From a bacterium (GTDB lineage Bacteria; Bacillota; Bacilli; Lactobacillales; Streptococcaceae), in assembly GCA_905221385.1 (NCBI GenBank), contig CAJNCV010000013.1:1-56186 (forward strand): a stretch of DNA of 56,186 nucleotides, given 5' to 3'. The notes beneath the pieces were generated by a model that was not told where the DNA came from, did no database searches, and saw nothing but the letters and a program-made list of their open reading frames with translations. This document shows, in pieces, positions 8,224-20,055 of this stretch (its first letter is position 1; every line of letters starts with the position of its first letter). The translations under genes and the position numbers were made by a program.

Positions 8224-9438
8224 TTAATTCATTGAAACGTGAACATGGTCATAGTGGTTTTCGGTCACACTACCACGATCTGGCATTGGATTCCATGTGT
8301 AGGCTGGTCCATATTTACTATCGTATGGAGCGTAGAATCGTTGTTTCCAGATGATATAGTTGATACCACGGCTAGCCATATTTTGGACTGCATATTCTGC
8401 AATTTGATCTCCGAGTGCTGAACTCACTGGAACCATAAAGTCGATGGCCAAACCTTTACCATGATCCCCACTGTCACCAGGACGGTAACCACTAAAGGAT
8501 GTGATACCAAACAAGTTGGCGATTTCTTCTTTAAAGGCTGCTGTTTGTGGTTGAAGACCAGCATTCTCAGACTTAGCTACAGCAAGTCCTGCATAGTCAG
8601 GAGCTGCTGGAGCTGAATAAGTTCTTGAAGGAGTTTGGCTTTGCTCTGCCTGATAAGTCGAAGCTGCAGTGTCAGAAGTTGCTGTTGATGCTGCTGTTTC
8701 TTCTGTTGCACTTGTTCCTGTTGTATCAGCAGGTGTTTCAGTTGCTGGAGCAGCTACTACTGGCGCTTCTGCTGGAGTTGTTGCTGCCGTTTCTTCGGTA
8801 GCTGGAGTCGCTGCTTGAGGAGTTTCTTCTTCAACTGGGCGAGTTGTTTCTGCTACTGGTGCTTCCGCTGGAGTCGTTTCAGCTGTTTCTTCAGCTACAG
8901 GTGTTTCTGTAGATGGTGTATCTTCAGCAACTGTCGCTGTCTCAGAAACTTCTGAACTTGGCGCTACTTCTGCTGGTTTTTCAGTCTCTGTTGCAGTTGG
9001 AGCTTCCTCAATTGGTTGAGAAAGGTCTTCTACTTGAACTGTTTGTTCATCAACTGTCACTTGATTTGTCGTCAAATCAGCTGTCGCAGTCGTCACTTCT
9101 TCACTAGCATCTGCTTGAGGAGTTTGGATTTCAACTTCCGTTACCTCTTCTTCCTCATTGACAGTTGTAGTGAGGACAGTATCTGGGAAAATCAAGTCCA
9201 TATTGGTGATTTTGTTTAAATTAGCAAGAACCGTCACATCTACTCCCAAAGCTTCTGCAATCGTGCTCAGGGTATCACCATACTGAACTGTATAGCTATT
9301 TTTGTTCTCGTTTTTAGTCACATCATTTTTGATTTGCTCAACAGTACGAGCAGTCCAAAGGATCTCCTCTGCTTGAGTTGCCAAAACTGGGGCAAGAGAC
9401 AAGGCTACTGTTGAAGCTAAAATAATTCTTTTCTTCAT
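8224..9438 (-). CDS. Secreted LysM protein with a C-terminal M15-like (ARB_07466-type) domain
   Basis: Cell-wall protein, 404 aa. Residues 1-23 form a signal peptide ending ATQA. A LysM peptidoglycan-binding domain spans about 48-92 (SYTVQYGDTLSTIAEALG). Residues 95-270 are a low-complexity Thr/Ala/Glu/Pro linker with TTPAEAPV repeats. The C-terminal domain (about 275-404) has SGYRPGDSGDHGKGLAIDF and HYDHVHV, the His/Asp zinc pattern seen in M15-like peptidase folds. This architecture matches the pneumococcal LysM protein Spr0096/SP_0107, which I recall as a member of the WalRK (VicRK) regulon. A murein-modifying role is likely but not proven here. A typical AGGAATAGGAAAG ribosome site fixes the start. 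Confidence 0.85.
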   Translation of the reverse strand: MKKRIILASTVALSLAPVLATQAEEILWTARTVEQIKNDVTKNENKNSYTVQYGDTLSTIAEALGVDVTVLANLNKITNMDLIFPDTVLTTTVNEEEEVTEVEIQTPQADASEEVTTATADLTTNQVTVDEQTVQVEDLSQPIEEAPTATETEKPAEVAPSSEVSETATVAEDTPSTETPVAEETAETTPAEAPVAETTRPVEEETPQAATPATEETAATTPAEAPVVAAPATETPADTTGTSATEETAASTATSDTAASTYQAEQSQTPSRTYSAPAAPDYAGLAVAKSENAGLQPQTAAFKEEIANLFGITSFSGYRPGDSGDHGKGLAIDFMVPVSSALGDQIAEYAVQNMASRGINYIIWKQRFYAPYDSKYGPAYTWNPMPDRGSVTENHYDHVHVSMN

Positions 9439-9492
9439 TCTTTCCTATTCCTTTCAAATGAATACCTGTCTATCATAACACAAAAAAAGCAG

Positions 9493-9513
9493 AAAAAAAG
9501 CCCTCTCGGGCCT
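9493..9513 (-). terminator. Terminator between the HAD gene and the LysM gene
   Basis: GCCC-GAGA-GGGC hairpin followed by seven T on the minus strand. It lies about 85 bp past the HAD stop and 55 bp before the LysM start, so it ends the MATE-HAD transcript and insulates the LysM promoter (TATGAT box just downstream). Confidence 0.8.
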
Positions 9514-9600
9514 ATTTAACAGAACTGTCTATTCCTTGTAACAAACTCGATTACTTGAAATAGTTTGTTAGCTTTCTGTCACAAAACTGACACAATCTTT

Positions 9601-10224
9601 TTATTGATCAGTACCAAAAATATGGGGAATATCTGCCAGTCTTTGAATACTACGATTCCCTTCATAAGGCGACTCCAAAAAGTTAATGCTTTGGATACCG
9701 CTATTCTGGGCAAATTCCACATCCAAAGTCCGGTCACCTATATAATAAGTAGTTCTAGAATCCAACTCATACTTGTCTAGCAGATAGTTAGCCGCTTCTG
9801 GACTGGGCTTGCGCGCAAAGCCACTCTGACTGGTTAGAATCTCTGTAAAATAGCATTCCAACCCCAAGTCTCTTAGAATAGTAAAAGCATTGTCCCCCTT
9901 ATGAGTATAGACAAACTGCTGAATCCCTGCTTGGTCTGCCCAAGCTAGCACTTCACGCGCACCTGGCATCAAAACTACCTGAGCATTCTTCTCAGCCAGG
10001 CTCTGGGCACGTACCTGATTGAGCACTCCCGCATCCAGTTTTCTCTCTTCTGCCACCTGCTCCAGCAAATCCTGCACTGAATACCTAAGGATAAACTCTC
10101 TCACTTTCTCCTTATCATAAGGAATAGAAAACTGAGCAAAGGTCTCCTCAATCCCTGATAAAATCGCTTCGTATGAGTCCAATAAGGTCCCATCCAAATC
10201 CCAAATAAAGGCTATTTTTTGCAT
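9601..10224 (-). CDS. HAD-superfamily phosphatase (subfamily IA)
   Basis: Small-molecule phosphatase of the haloacid dehalogenase superfamily, 207 aa. Motif I is DLDGTLLDS with nucleophile D9 and D11; motif II is the Thr of VYTHKG (about 109); motif III Lys is in ARKPSPE (about 138); motif IV is GDRTLD (about 163-168). The alpha-helical cap lies at about residues 17-85. Substrate is unknown; phosphoglycolate-phosphatase-like proteins have this layout. It begins 3 bp after the MATE exporter stop, with AAGGATAAGAG as ribosome site inside the upstream gene, so the two are co-translated. Confidence 0.88.
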   Translation of the reverse strand: MQKIAFIWDLDGTLLDSYEAILSGIEETFAQFSIPYDKEKVREFILRYSVQDLLEQVAEERKLDAGVLNQVRAQSLAEKNAQVVLMPGAREVLAWADQAGIQQFVYTHKGDNAFTILRDLGLECYFTEILTSQSGFARKPSPEAANYLLDKYELDSRTTYYIGDRTLDVEFAQNSGIQSINFLESPYEGNRSIQRLADIPHIFGTDQ

Positions 10225-10227
10225 CTC

Positions 10228-11508
10228 TTATCCTTTCGAGCTCATATAACGCTGGTAACGGTAACGTAGAAATAACCAACGAAAACCATTATCCAAGAGA
10301 GTCCCTGTCCAAATACCAGGCAAGCCCCAACCAAGAACAAGCCCCATCAGATATCCTGTTCCAATGCGGATACACCACATCCCAATACTTGTCGCATAAA
10401 AGGGGAGTCGAGCATTGCCCAAACCCTGCCAAACTGCAGTATAGATGACCGTTCCTATCGTCATAGGGGTTCCTAGTAGAGAGAACAGTGCCACCAAAAC
10501 ACTCGCCTCGACTGCTATAGGGTCCATCGTATAGAGATGAGTCAGTGGCGTCCCCAAGGCATAGGTACTGAACGTCAAGGGCAACATGAGAAGTAGAGAA
10601 ACCCAAAAGGTTTGCTTACTCAAACCATCTACTCTTTCCCAATCATCCTCTCCAACTGCTCGGGCTACCTGCATGACCGTCGCCGTAGCCACACCAAAGG
10701 CAGGCATGTAATTAAACTGGGTCAAAACTTCTCCGACTGCATTTCCCGCTACTGCCTCCGTCCCAAAAGAAACGACCAAAGCGATGATTACTACATCTCC
10801 AGCCCGCATCATGAGACGTTCTCCTGCCGCTGGCAAAGCCAAAGTCAATAGTTCCTTATCTAAACCAAAAGTCGGTTTCTTAAAAGGCAGTTTTAATTGC
10901 GACCACAAAATCACAAGACCGACTAAGCGAGACAAGATAGTCCCCCAAGCAACACCCGCTATGCCCATATCAAGGACAAAAATAGCAAGACTGGAAAAAA
11001 GAATATTCAAGGCATTGGATAAAAGACTAACGTAGAGAGGCAGACGTGGATTATGCGTTGCACGAATCAAAGCACCTAGACTGGTCATCAAACCCAAGAG
11101 AACAGTTGATCCGCCTACCAAAGATAGGTAGAGCCCACCACTCTCGGCAACAGCCTGCTCAGTTCCCAAAAGTCCTATCATCTCTTGCCCGGCAAAGATG
11201 GATAAAGCTCCTAAAAGGAAACTTAATAGTAAAGTAATCTTCAATGTCTCAGTCACATGATAGGCTAGCTTAGACTGATCCTTCTGCCCAATACTTTTTG
11301 AAATAACACTAGAAATAGCTGCCCCCAGAGCGATGAAAATCGCCTGATAAATCGTGATAATATTACCAGCTACTGAAACACCTGAAATAGCGATTAAGCC
11401 CAAGTGAGCGACCAAGTAACTATCCACCATGCCCATGAGCATCTGCAAAAAGTTTTCACCCATAGCTGGCAATGCAATATTAAGAATGTCTTTATTTTTC
11501 TTAAACAA
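10228..11508 (-). CDS. MATE-family multidrug/toxin exporter (TTG start)
   Basis: Cation-coupled efflux protein of the inner membrane, 426 aa with about 12 hydrophobic segments in two homologous halves. Family features include the N-terminal LPAMGENFLQMLMGMVDSYL, the G-rich SGVSVAGNI segment, and in the second half ALPAAGERLMMRAGD and AVAGNAVGEV. The start codon is TTG: an AGGAGG Shine-Dalgarno is correctly spaced from it and the next in-frame Met is 15 residues inside the first helix. It is first in a two-gene operon with the HAD phosphatase. Substrate cannot be inferred. Confidence 0.9.
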   Translation of the reverse strand: MFKKNKDILNIALPAMGENFLQMLMGMVDSYLVAHLGLIAISGVSVAGNIITIYQAIFIALGAAISSVISKSIGQKDQSKLAYHVTETLKITLLLSFLLGALSIFAGQEMIGLLGTEQAVAESGGLYLSLVGGSTVLLGLMTSLGALIRATHNPRLPLYVSLLSNALNILFSSLAIFVLDMGIAGVAWGTILSRLVGLVILWSQLKLPFKKPTFGLDKELLTLALPAAGERLMMRAGDVVIIALVVSFGTEAVAGNAVGEVLTQFNYMPAFGVATATVMQVARAVGEDDWERVDGLSKQTFWVSLLLMLPLTFSTYALGTPLTHLYTMDPIAVEASVLVALFSLLGTPMTIGTVIYTAVWQGLGNARLPFYATSIGMWCIRIGTGYLMGLVLGWGLPGIWTGTLLDNGFRWLFLRYRYQRYMSSKG

Positions 11509-11528
11509 TCCTTCCTCCTGATGAAAAG

Positions 11529-11556
11529 AAACTCAGTTGATTTCCCAACCGAGTTT
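11529..11556 (-). terminator. thrC terminator
   Basis: Eleven-base arms (AAACTCGGTTG against CAACTGAGTTT, one G-U) just after the thrC stop; short T tract follows on the minus strand. Confidence 0.7.
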
Positions 11557-11568
11557 ACTTCCTCTGTC

Positions 11569-13053
11569 TTAAAGTCCTAGATAAGCCTCAACTGCTGCTT
11601 GCATGTCAGCAGCTGCCACTGTTGTCTTATGACGAACAGGAGCTGTTTCAAGCCCATCAACCGCTGGTGGCACTGCCACTCCTGAAATGTCATGCAATTG
11701 AGCCAAGGCTTCAAAGTCTGTCAAGCCTGCTTTCCCTGTTACAGCTTCTACTGCAACCACTGGGAACTTGTAAGGACTAGCTGTTGAAGCAATCACTGTC
11801 TTAGTCGCATCGCCAGTAGCCGCCTGGTATTTTCTATACACTGCTGAGGCAACAGCTGTGTGTGGATCCTCGATGTAGGCATCTGTTTGATAAACACGTT
11901 TAATTTCTGCCGCAGTTTCTTCCTCAGTTGCATATTCAGCTGCAAAGAGATCCAGAATCGCAGCATCAAAGTCTGTCAATTGATATTGTCCTTGTACGCT
12001 CAAGGCAGCCATGAGTTCAGCTGTCTTAACCGCATCATTCCCCAAAAGATGGAAAATCAAACGTTCCAAGTTTGAAGATACCAAGATATCCATAGATGGA
12101 CTAGTTGTTACTTTAAACTCACGTTTCTTGTCGTAAACACGTGTCTTGAAGAAGTCTGTCAAAACATTGTTGTCATTGGAAGCACAGATCAATTTACCAA
12201 CTGGTAGACCAATTTGCTTGGCATAAAAGGCAGCCAAGATATTTCCAAAGTTTCCTGTTGGTACTGTGAAGTTGACCTTTTCACCAGCCACAATCTCACC
12301 AGACTTAACCAACTGAGCATAAGCATAAACATAATAAACAATTTGTGGTACCAAACGACCAATGTTCATAGAGTTAGCTGACGAAAATTGCAACTTGTTT
12401 GCTGCCAATTTTTCACGAAGAGCTACATCGTTAAACATATGTTTCACATTTGTTTGCGCATCATCAAAGTTTCCATCAATGGCGATAACATGCGTATTGT
12501 CGCCAGTCTGAGTGGTCATTTGCAACTCTTGTACCTTGCTGACACCATCCTTTGGATAAAAGACGATAATCTCAGTTCCAGGCACATCGGCAAACCCCGC
12601 CATAGCAGCTTTTCCAGTATCACCAGATGTCGCTGTCAAAATGACGATTTTGTTCTCTAAACCATGCTTTTTAGCAGCTGTCGTCATAAAGTATGGCAAG
12701 ATAGACAAGGCCATATCCTTAAAGGCAATCGTTGAACCATGGAACAGTTCCAAATTGTATTGCCCATCCAGTTTCACCAATGGTGCAATAGCTGGAGTAT
12801 CAAATTTACTATCGTAAGCATTGTTGATACAGTAGTCCAACTCTTCAGCCGTAAAGTCATCTAAAAATGCTGATAAAACTAATTTAGCCACTTCTTGGTA
12901 AGAAGCATCTTTTAATGTGTCAAAGTCCAAATCCACCTTTGGATAAGTAAGTGGTGTAAACAGACCACCATCCGTCGCCAAACCTTGCAAAATAGCTTGG
13001 CTGGCAGTTACTGTATTATTGGCATCACGCGTTGATTGATAAACTAATGTCAT
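11569..13053 (-). CDS. thrC: Threonine synthase
   Basis: PLP-dependent enzyme converting O-phospho-L-homoserine to L-threonine in the cytoplasm. 494 aa, the length of the long (class I-like) threonine synthases. The PLP lysine is K112 in HGSTIAFKDMAL; the phosphate-binding loop TATSGDTGKAA is at about 140-150; the C-terminal part carries the SNDNNVLTDF segment near 300. It is transcribed alone from an extended -10 promoter and closed by its own hairpin. Confidence 0.96.
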   Translation of the reverse strand: MTLVYQSTRDANNTVTASQAILQGLATDGGLFTPLTYPKVDLDFDTLKDASYQEVAKLVLSAFLDDFTAEELDYCINNAYDSKFDTPAIAPLVKLDGQYNLELFHGSTIAFKDMALSILPYFMTTAAKKHGLENKIVILTATSGDTGKAAMAGFADVPGTEIIVFYPKDGVSKVQELQMTTQTGDNTHVIAIDGNFDDAQTNVKHMFNDVALREKLAANKLQFSSANSMNIGRLVPQIVYYVYAYAQLVKSGEIVAGEKVNFTVPTGNFGNILAAFYAKQIGLPVGKLICASNDNNVLTDFFKTRVYDKKREFKVTTSPSMDILVSSNLERLIFHLLGNDAVKTAELMAALSVQGQYQLTDFDAAILDLFAAEYATEEETAAEIKRVYQTDAYIEDPHTAVASAVYRKYQAATGDATKTVIASTASPYKFPVVAVEAVTGKAGLTDFEALAQLHDISGVAVPPAVDGLETAPVRHKTTVAAADMQAAVEAYLGL

Positions 13054-13084
13054 GAATCTCTATCCTTTATCTATAGTCTCTTCC

Positions 13085-13093
13085 ATTATATCA
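13085..13093 (-). promoter_or_regulatory. thrC promoter (extended -10)
   Basis: TGATATAAT read on the minus strand, an extended -10 (TGnTATAAT) with no good -35, about 32 bp upstream of the thrC start codon. Confidence 0.6.
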
Positions 13094-13128
13094 CGATTTT
13101 TCAGAAAATTCTCCCTTTATAAGAGAAA

Positions 13129-14409
13129 TTATAATCCCAATTCTTTCTTCAAAGGCTCTAAATAAACCATTTCTTGCTTATCTCTTTTCTCCAGTCCTTC
13201 CTCAGCTAGGGTGAGTAAGTCTTTAGAAAACTCGAGAATCGCAGCTTCTTCCTGATATGTAAGTTTTTTCTTAGAAAATTGTCGCCTTAAAGACTTGTAA
13301 TCACGACCAGCTGTGGTAAAAAAAGGAGCAGTTCGCAAGTAAGCCTCAAGCTTGTCTAAATGAACCAACAAGCCCAAGTGAAAAGCTGCTGAAGTAAAAG
13401 TCCTATCAAGTGGCTGTGTACACACACTACGAAATTCAATAGTTCCTCGAGTCGTTAAGTCTTGGTACTGGTAACTACGATGAGTTTCAAAATCCTTCTC
13501 CTGAGGATAAAGAAGAATCTCCTCCCCATCAAGAGCAAAGGCATGAATTTCAGTGGTTCCTAAGTAATCTTTTGCTCGAATTGGATAAAAATAATAGGTT
13601 TCACCATCCCTCTCTGCTGTAAAAATCGCAGAATGATTTAGGTAATCCAAAAAATCATCCTCATCTTTAAAGAGTCTAGCATTGACACCAATGTTCTCTG
13701 GATAGATACCATGCATGGATTCTTCCCAAAAAATATCTCTCGAAATTTTGGTATCCCAATCTGCCCCCGAAAACTCAGAATTTGCAAACAAATAAGCTTT
13801 GGCAGCTTCAATCTGAGTAAAAGCGTTGATAACACGCAGGTAGTTGGACCTTGAAACGTCCAGTTGAACCTGACTACCGCAGATAAAGGCTCCATACTCA
13901 GGAAAATCGTGTAAACCTCTACTAGTCTTACTTCTACTTAAGTTCAAATAATCCATCAACATCTGATAGCGGGGAAAAGCCACTGGACAATTCTCATTTT
14001 TATCCCAGTTAGGATGAAGGCCACAGCCAACAATAGCATGATTAGCTTCACCTAACTTATTCTGAATCGTAGCCATATAGAAGTTAAAGCGTTCTTCTAC
14101 CTCTTGGATAGATTCAGCTTTTCCGAATGCAAACTCAATTGTCGTATAAGCAACCTCAAACAAGATCGTATCTTGGCTGACTGGATCAAGTAACTGAATT
14201 GGATTTCCAAACTCATCTACTTTTTCGATAGTAACCCCCAGAACTGATGGTAAATATCGAAAGAGTTCCTTAACAACCTCAATATCCGTAGCCTTGCCCT
14301 CTAAATTTACAACAGGATACTCCAGCTCAACCCCAACAAATAAATCTGGGTTCTCTTTTATATTTTCTAAGTAGCGCTTCTTAAGCAAGTCAACCGAACG
14401 AGACATCAA
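13129..14409 (-). CDS. Glutamate--cysteine ligase-like protein
   Basis: 426-residue ATP-grasp-like ligase related to gamma-glutamylcysteine synthetases of the GCS2/plant type. Visible family features include VGVELEYPVVNLEGKATD near residue 25 (acidic metal site), TILFEVAYTTIEFAFG (about 80-95), the GCGLHPNW motif (about 128-135) and GTIEFRSVCTQPLDRTF (about 318-334). It would make gamma-glutamylcysteine, or a related gamma-glutamyl or carboxylate-amine product; no glutathione synthetase gene is nearby, so the end product is uncertain. Two Met codons (MMS) compete as start. It stands alone between thrC and the beta-glucosidase, with a 200-bp upstream gap. Confidence 0.7.
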   Translation of the reverse strand: MMSRSVDLLKKRYLENIKENPDLFVGVELEYPVVNLEGKATDIEVVKELFRYLPSVLGVTIEKVDEFGNPIQLLDPVSQDTILFEVAYTTIEFAFGKAESIQEVEERFNFYMATIQNKLGEANHAIVGCGLHPNWDKNENCPVAFPRYQMLMDYLNLSRSKTSRGLHDFPEYGAFICGSQVQLDVSRSNYLRVINAFTQIEAAKAYLFANSEFSGADWDTKISRDIFWEESMHGIYPENIGVNARLFKDEDDFLDYLNHSAIFTAERDGETYYFYPIRAKDYLGTTEIHAFALDGEEILLYPQEKDFETHRSYQYQDLTTRGTIEFRSVCTQPLDRTFTSAAFHLGLLVHLDKLEAYLRTAPFFTTAGRDYKSLRRQFSKKKLTYQEEAAILEFSKDLLTLAEEGLEKRDKQEMVYLEPLKKELGL

Positions 14410-14531
14410 ACACCAACACTTTCATAATCAAAATAAAATGTGAATAAGTAATATTATACCAAAAATGTGGCAGGTTTCTAGTCAAAATATTCTTTGCCTT
14501 CCTATTTCTATTCTTTTTATAGTTAAAAACT

Positions 14532-14559
14532 TATTTTCGATGGGAGAGCATCGAAAATA
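14532..14559. repeat. Perfect 11-bp hairpin in the gap upstream of the ligase gene
   Basis: TATTTTCGATG and CATCGAAAATA with a six-base loop, a perfect inverted repeat. It is separate from the beta-glucosidase terminator at 14571-14605 and about 120 bp upstream of the ligase start. A short T run follows on the minus strand, so a second terminator is possible; an operator is the alternative. Confidence 0.6.
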
Positions 14560-14570
14560 TTAACGAATAA

Positions 14571-14605
14571 AAGAAAACTCTGACCAATTAAGATAATCGG
14601 TCAGA
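14571..14605 (-). terminator. Terminator of the 6-phospho-beta-glucosidase gene
   Basis: TCTGACCGATT/AATTGGTCAGA arms (one G-U pair) with a T-rich exit on the minus strand, directly after the gene. Confidence 0.85.
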
Positions 14606-14613
14606 ATCTCTTT

Positions 14614-15993
14614 TTAAAATCCATTATTATCGCTAAGTTCTTTGAACCAGTGGCCTGATTTCTTCAGGCGACGTTCTTGCGTTTCCAGGTCTAATTCAAC
14701 CAAACCATAGCGATTTTTATAGCTATTAAGCCATGACCAGCAGTCGATAAAGGTCCAGATTAAGTAACCTTTACAGTTAGCTCCGTCTTCAATGGCACGA
14801 TGGAGTTCACGCAAATGCCCTTTGACAAAGTCAATACGATAGTCATCTTGAATCATGCCATTCTCACGGAATTTATCTTCACCTTCAACCCCCATGCCAT
14901 TCTCTGTCAGCATCCACTCGATATTGCCATAGTTTTCCTTGATGTTTTGGGCAATATGGTAAATTCCTTGCTCATAGATTTCCCAACCACGGTGTGGGTT
15001 GATTTTACGGCCCGGCATGACGTAAGGCTCATAAAAATGTTCTGGTAAGAGGGGACTATCTGGATGTTTAGCAAAACGCGGAGCCATAACACGCAAAGGT
15101 TGGTAGTAGTTGACTCCAAGAAAGTCCACTGTATGTTGGCGAATGAGTTCCACTTCCTCTGCTGTAGATTCTGGCAGTAAATCATGCTCTGCTAAAATCT
15201 CCACTAACTCTTCTGGGTAAGCTCCCAAGACAGATGGATCTAAGAAAGATTGAGCTTGGAAGAGGTCCGCAATGCGCGCAGCTTTGACATCAGAAGGATG
15301 CTGGCTACGTGGGTAGGCTGGTGTCAAGTTAAGGACAATCCCAATCTTGGAATCAGGCAAAACCTCATGACAAGCCTTCACCGTAAGACTACTAGCTAGT
15401 TGTGTGTGATAGGCCACCTTAACTGCCGCTTTGGCATCTACCTTGTGAGGATAATGGGCATCATAGAAGTAACCAAACTCAACAGGAACGATAGGCTCAT
15501 TGAAGGTAATCCATTGGTCCACCAAGTCACCATAAGTCTCAAAACAGAAACGAGCATAGTCTTCGTAGGCTGAGACAGTGGCCTTATCTTCCCAACCATC
15601 CCCATCTTCTTGAAGGGCAAAAGGCAGATCAAAGTGATAGAGATTGACTAAAAGGCGAATACCCTTGGCCTTGATCGCTTCAAAGACCTGACGGTAGAAA
15701 GCCACACCTTGAGGATTGACTTCTCCACGACCTTGCGGGAAAATACGAGACCACTGGATAGAAGTCCGAAAGGCTGTATGACCTGTTTCTACCAGTAGTT
15801 CAATATCCTTTTCCCAGTTTTCGTAAAAAGTCGATGTTTTGTCAGGTCCAATTCCATTGTAGTAGCGATTGGGCTCTACCTGAAACCAATAATCCCAGAG
15901 ATTGTCTCCCTTGCCGTCACCAGGCACACGACCTTCTGTCTGTGGTCCAGAAGTCGAGGAACCCCAGACAAAATCCTTTGGAAATTTTAACAT
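14614..15993 (-). CDS. GH1 6-phospho-beta-glucosidase
   Basis: Cytoplasmic glycoside hydrolase of family 1, 459 aa, cleaving phosphorylated beta-glucosides imported by a PTS. The acid/base Glu is in TFNEPIVP (about residue 168) and the nucleophile Glu in LTENGMG (about 367). The SWLNSYKNRY segment near the C-terminus carries the Ser/Lys/Tyr pattern of 6-phosphate-binding GH1 enzymes. The frame extends 21 codons upstream, but the Met followed by LKFPKDFVWG has a good AAGAGGT ribosome site and matches the usual GH1 N-terminus, so that start is chosen. No PTS genes are adjacent. Confidence 0.9.
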   Translation of the reverse strand: MLKFPKDFVWGSSTSGPQTEGRVPGDGKGDNLWDYWFQVEPNRYYNGIGPDKTSTFYENWEKDIELLVETGHTAFRTSIQWSRIFPQGRGEVNPQGVAFYRQVFEAIKAKGIRLLVNLYHFDLPFALQEDGDGWEDKATVSAYEDYARFCFETYGDLVDQWITFNEPIVPVEFGYFYDAHYPHKVDAKAAVKVAYHTQLASSLTVKACHEVLPDSKIGIVLNLTPAYPRSQHPSDVKAARIADLFQAQSFLDPSVLGAYPEELVEILAEHDLLPESTAEEVELIRQHTVDFLGVNYYQPLRVMAPRFAKHPDSPLLPEHFYEPYVMPGRKINPHRGWEIYEQGIYHIAQNIKENYGNIEWMLTENGMGVEGEDKFRENGMIQDDYRIDFVKGHLRELHRAIEDGANCKGYLIWTFIDCWSWLNSYKNRYGLVELDLETQERRLKKSGHWFKELSDNNGF

Positions 15994-16033
15994 ACTTATA
16001 CCTCTTAACTTGATGATGTATTTATTCATTCCC

Positions 16034-16039
16034 ATTATA
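16034..16039 (-). promoter_or_regulatory. Probable promoter of the beta-glucosidase gene
   Basis: TATAAT box on the minus strand immediately after the proS terminator hairpin, 40 bp upstream of the chosen start. The -35 would fall inside the hairpin and is poor. Confidence 0.4.
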
Positions 16040-16043
16040 TAGA

Positions 16044-16084
16044 AAAAACAAGGCAAAAACTAGTTACATTTTTGCCTTGTTTTT
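16044..16084 (-). terminator. Terminator of the uppS-cdsA-rseP-proS operon
   Basis: Perfect 16-bp arms (AAAAACAAGGCAAAAA and its complement) with a nine-base loop and T run, 16 bp after the proS stop. The symmetrical A/T flanks would let it work in both directions. Confidence 0.9.
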
Positions 16085-16100
16085 CTTCTGATTATAGTTT

Positions 16101-19228
<3,128 letters not shown>

Positions 19229-19243
19229 TCAATATTCCTTTCT

Positions 19244-20047
19244 TTAAAACAGGCCAAATAAGTGCATCATTGGAAACACAACCAACATGCTATCAAAGCG
19301 ATCCAACACACCGCCATGTCCTGGGATAAATTTCCCAGAATCCTTGACACCGAAATGGCGTTTCATGGCACTCTCAATCAAGTCACCAAACTGACCTGCT
19401 ACACTGAAGGAGGCAGCAAAGAGACTCATTCTATAAATCCCATAAGGAAGAGCAACTGTGCTGTCCACTAGCATGAAGATTACCGTTATCAGTACAGCAC
19501 CTAGAATACCACCGATGAAGCCCTCAATACTCTTATTAGGAGAAACCCTCGGAGCCAGCTTATGTTTACCAAAATTCATCCCTGTCAGGTAAGCAGCACT
19601 ATCTGTCGCCCAAACGATAAAGAGGGCCAAAAGTACCTTGTCAAAACCTGCCACCCGAGCATCCAGTAAGGCATTGAAACCAAAACCAACATAAAAACTC
19701 ACAGCAATTGGAAAAGCAGCATCTTCAATCGTATAGCTTTTACTGAAAATGGTCGTCCCTAGCATAATTGTAATCAAAACACTGTAGGCAACCACATTCC
19801 CATCAACTGGTAGGAATGTCAGATAGTTTTCTAAAGGAATTGTTAGGGCAAAGGTCGCAAAGAGAGTCAAAGCCCCCTCAATGGTCATGGTATTTAGCCC
19901 CTTCATCTGCAAGAGTTCATGAACAGCCAGCATGGCTAACAAGCCAATCCCTATCTGCAACAAAAGTCCCCCCGCAAACAAGACTGGAAGGAAAATCGTC
20001 AGAGCCAATACCGCAAACAATGTTCTCTTTTGTAAATCCTTGGTCAT
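19244..20047 (-). CDS. cdsA: Phosphatidate cytidylyltransferase
   Basis: Makes CDP-diacylglycerol from phosphatidic acid and CTP, the branch point to phosphatidylglycerol and cardiolipin. 267 aa with about eight membrane helices. The CDP-alcohol cytidylyltransferase signature is seen at the C-terminal end (SAMKRHFGVKDSGKFIPGHG and GGVLDRFDS), preceded by APRVSPNKSIEGFIGG. It begins 8 bp after uppS. Confidence 0.96.
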   Translation of the reverse strand: MTKDLQKRTLFAVLALTIFLPVLFAGGLLLQIGIGLLAMLAVHELLQMKGLNTMTIEGALTLFATFALTIPLENYLTFLPVDGNVVAYSVLITIMLGTTIFSKSYTIEDAAFPIAVSFYVGFGFNALLDARVAGFDKVLLALFIVWATDSAAYLTGMNFGKHKLAPRVSPNKSIEGFIGGILGAVLITVIFMLVDSTVALPYGIYRMSLFAASFSVAGQFGDLIESAMKRHFGVKDSGKFIPGHGGVLDRFDSMLVVFPMMHLFGLF

Positions 20048-20055
20048 ATCTTCTC

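Noticed and set aside
9439..9600. WalR-type direct repeats (TGTGTC/TGTGAC) upstream of the LysM gene
   Set aside because: They lie more than 130 bp upstream of the start, inside or next to the HAD gene end and before its terminator, so a role in the LysM promoter is not supported.
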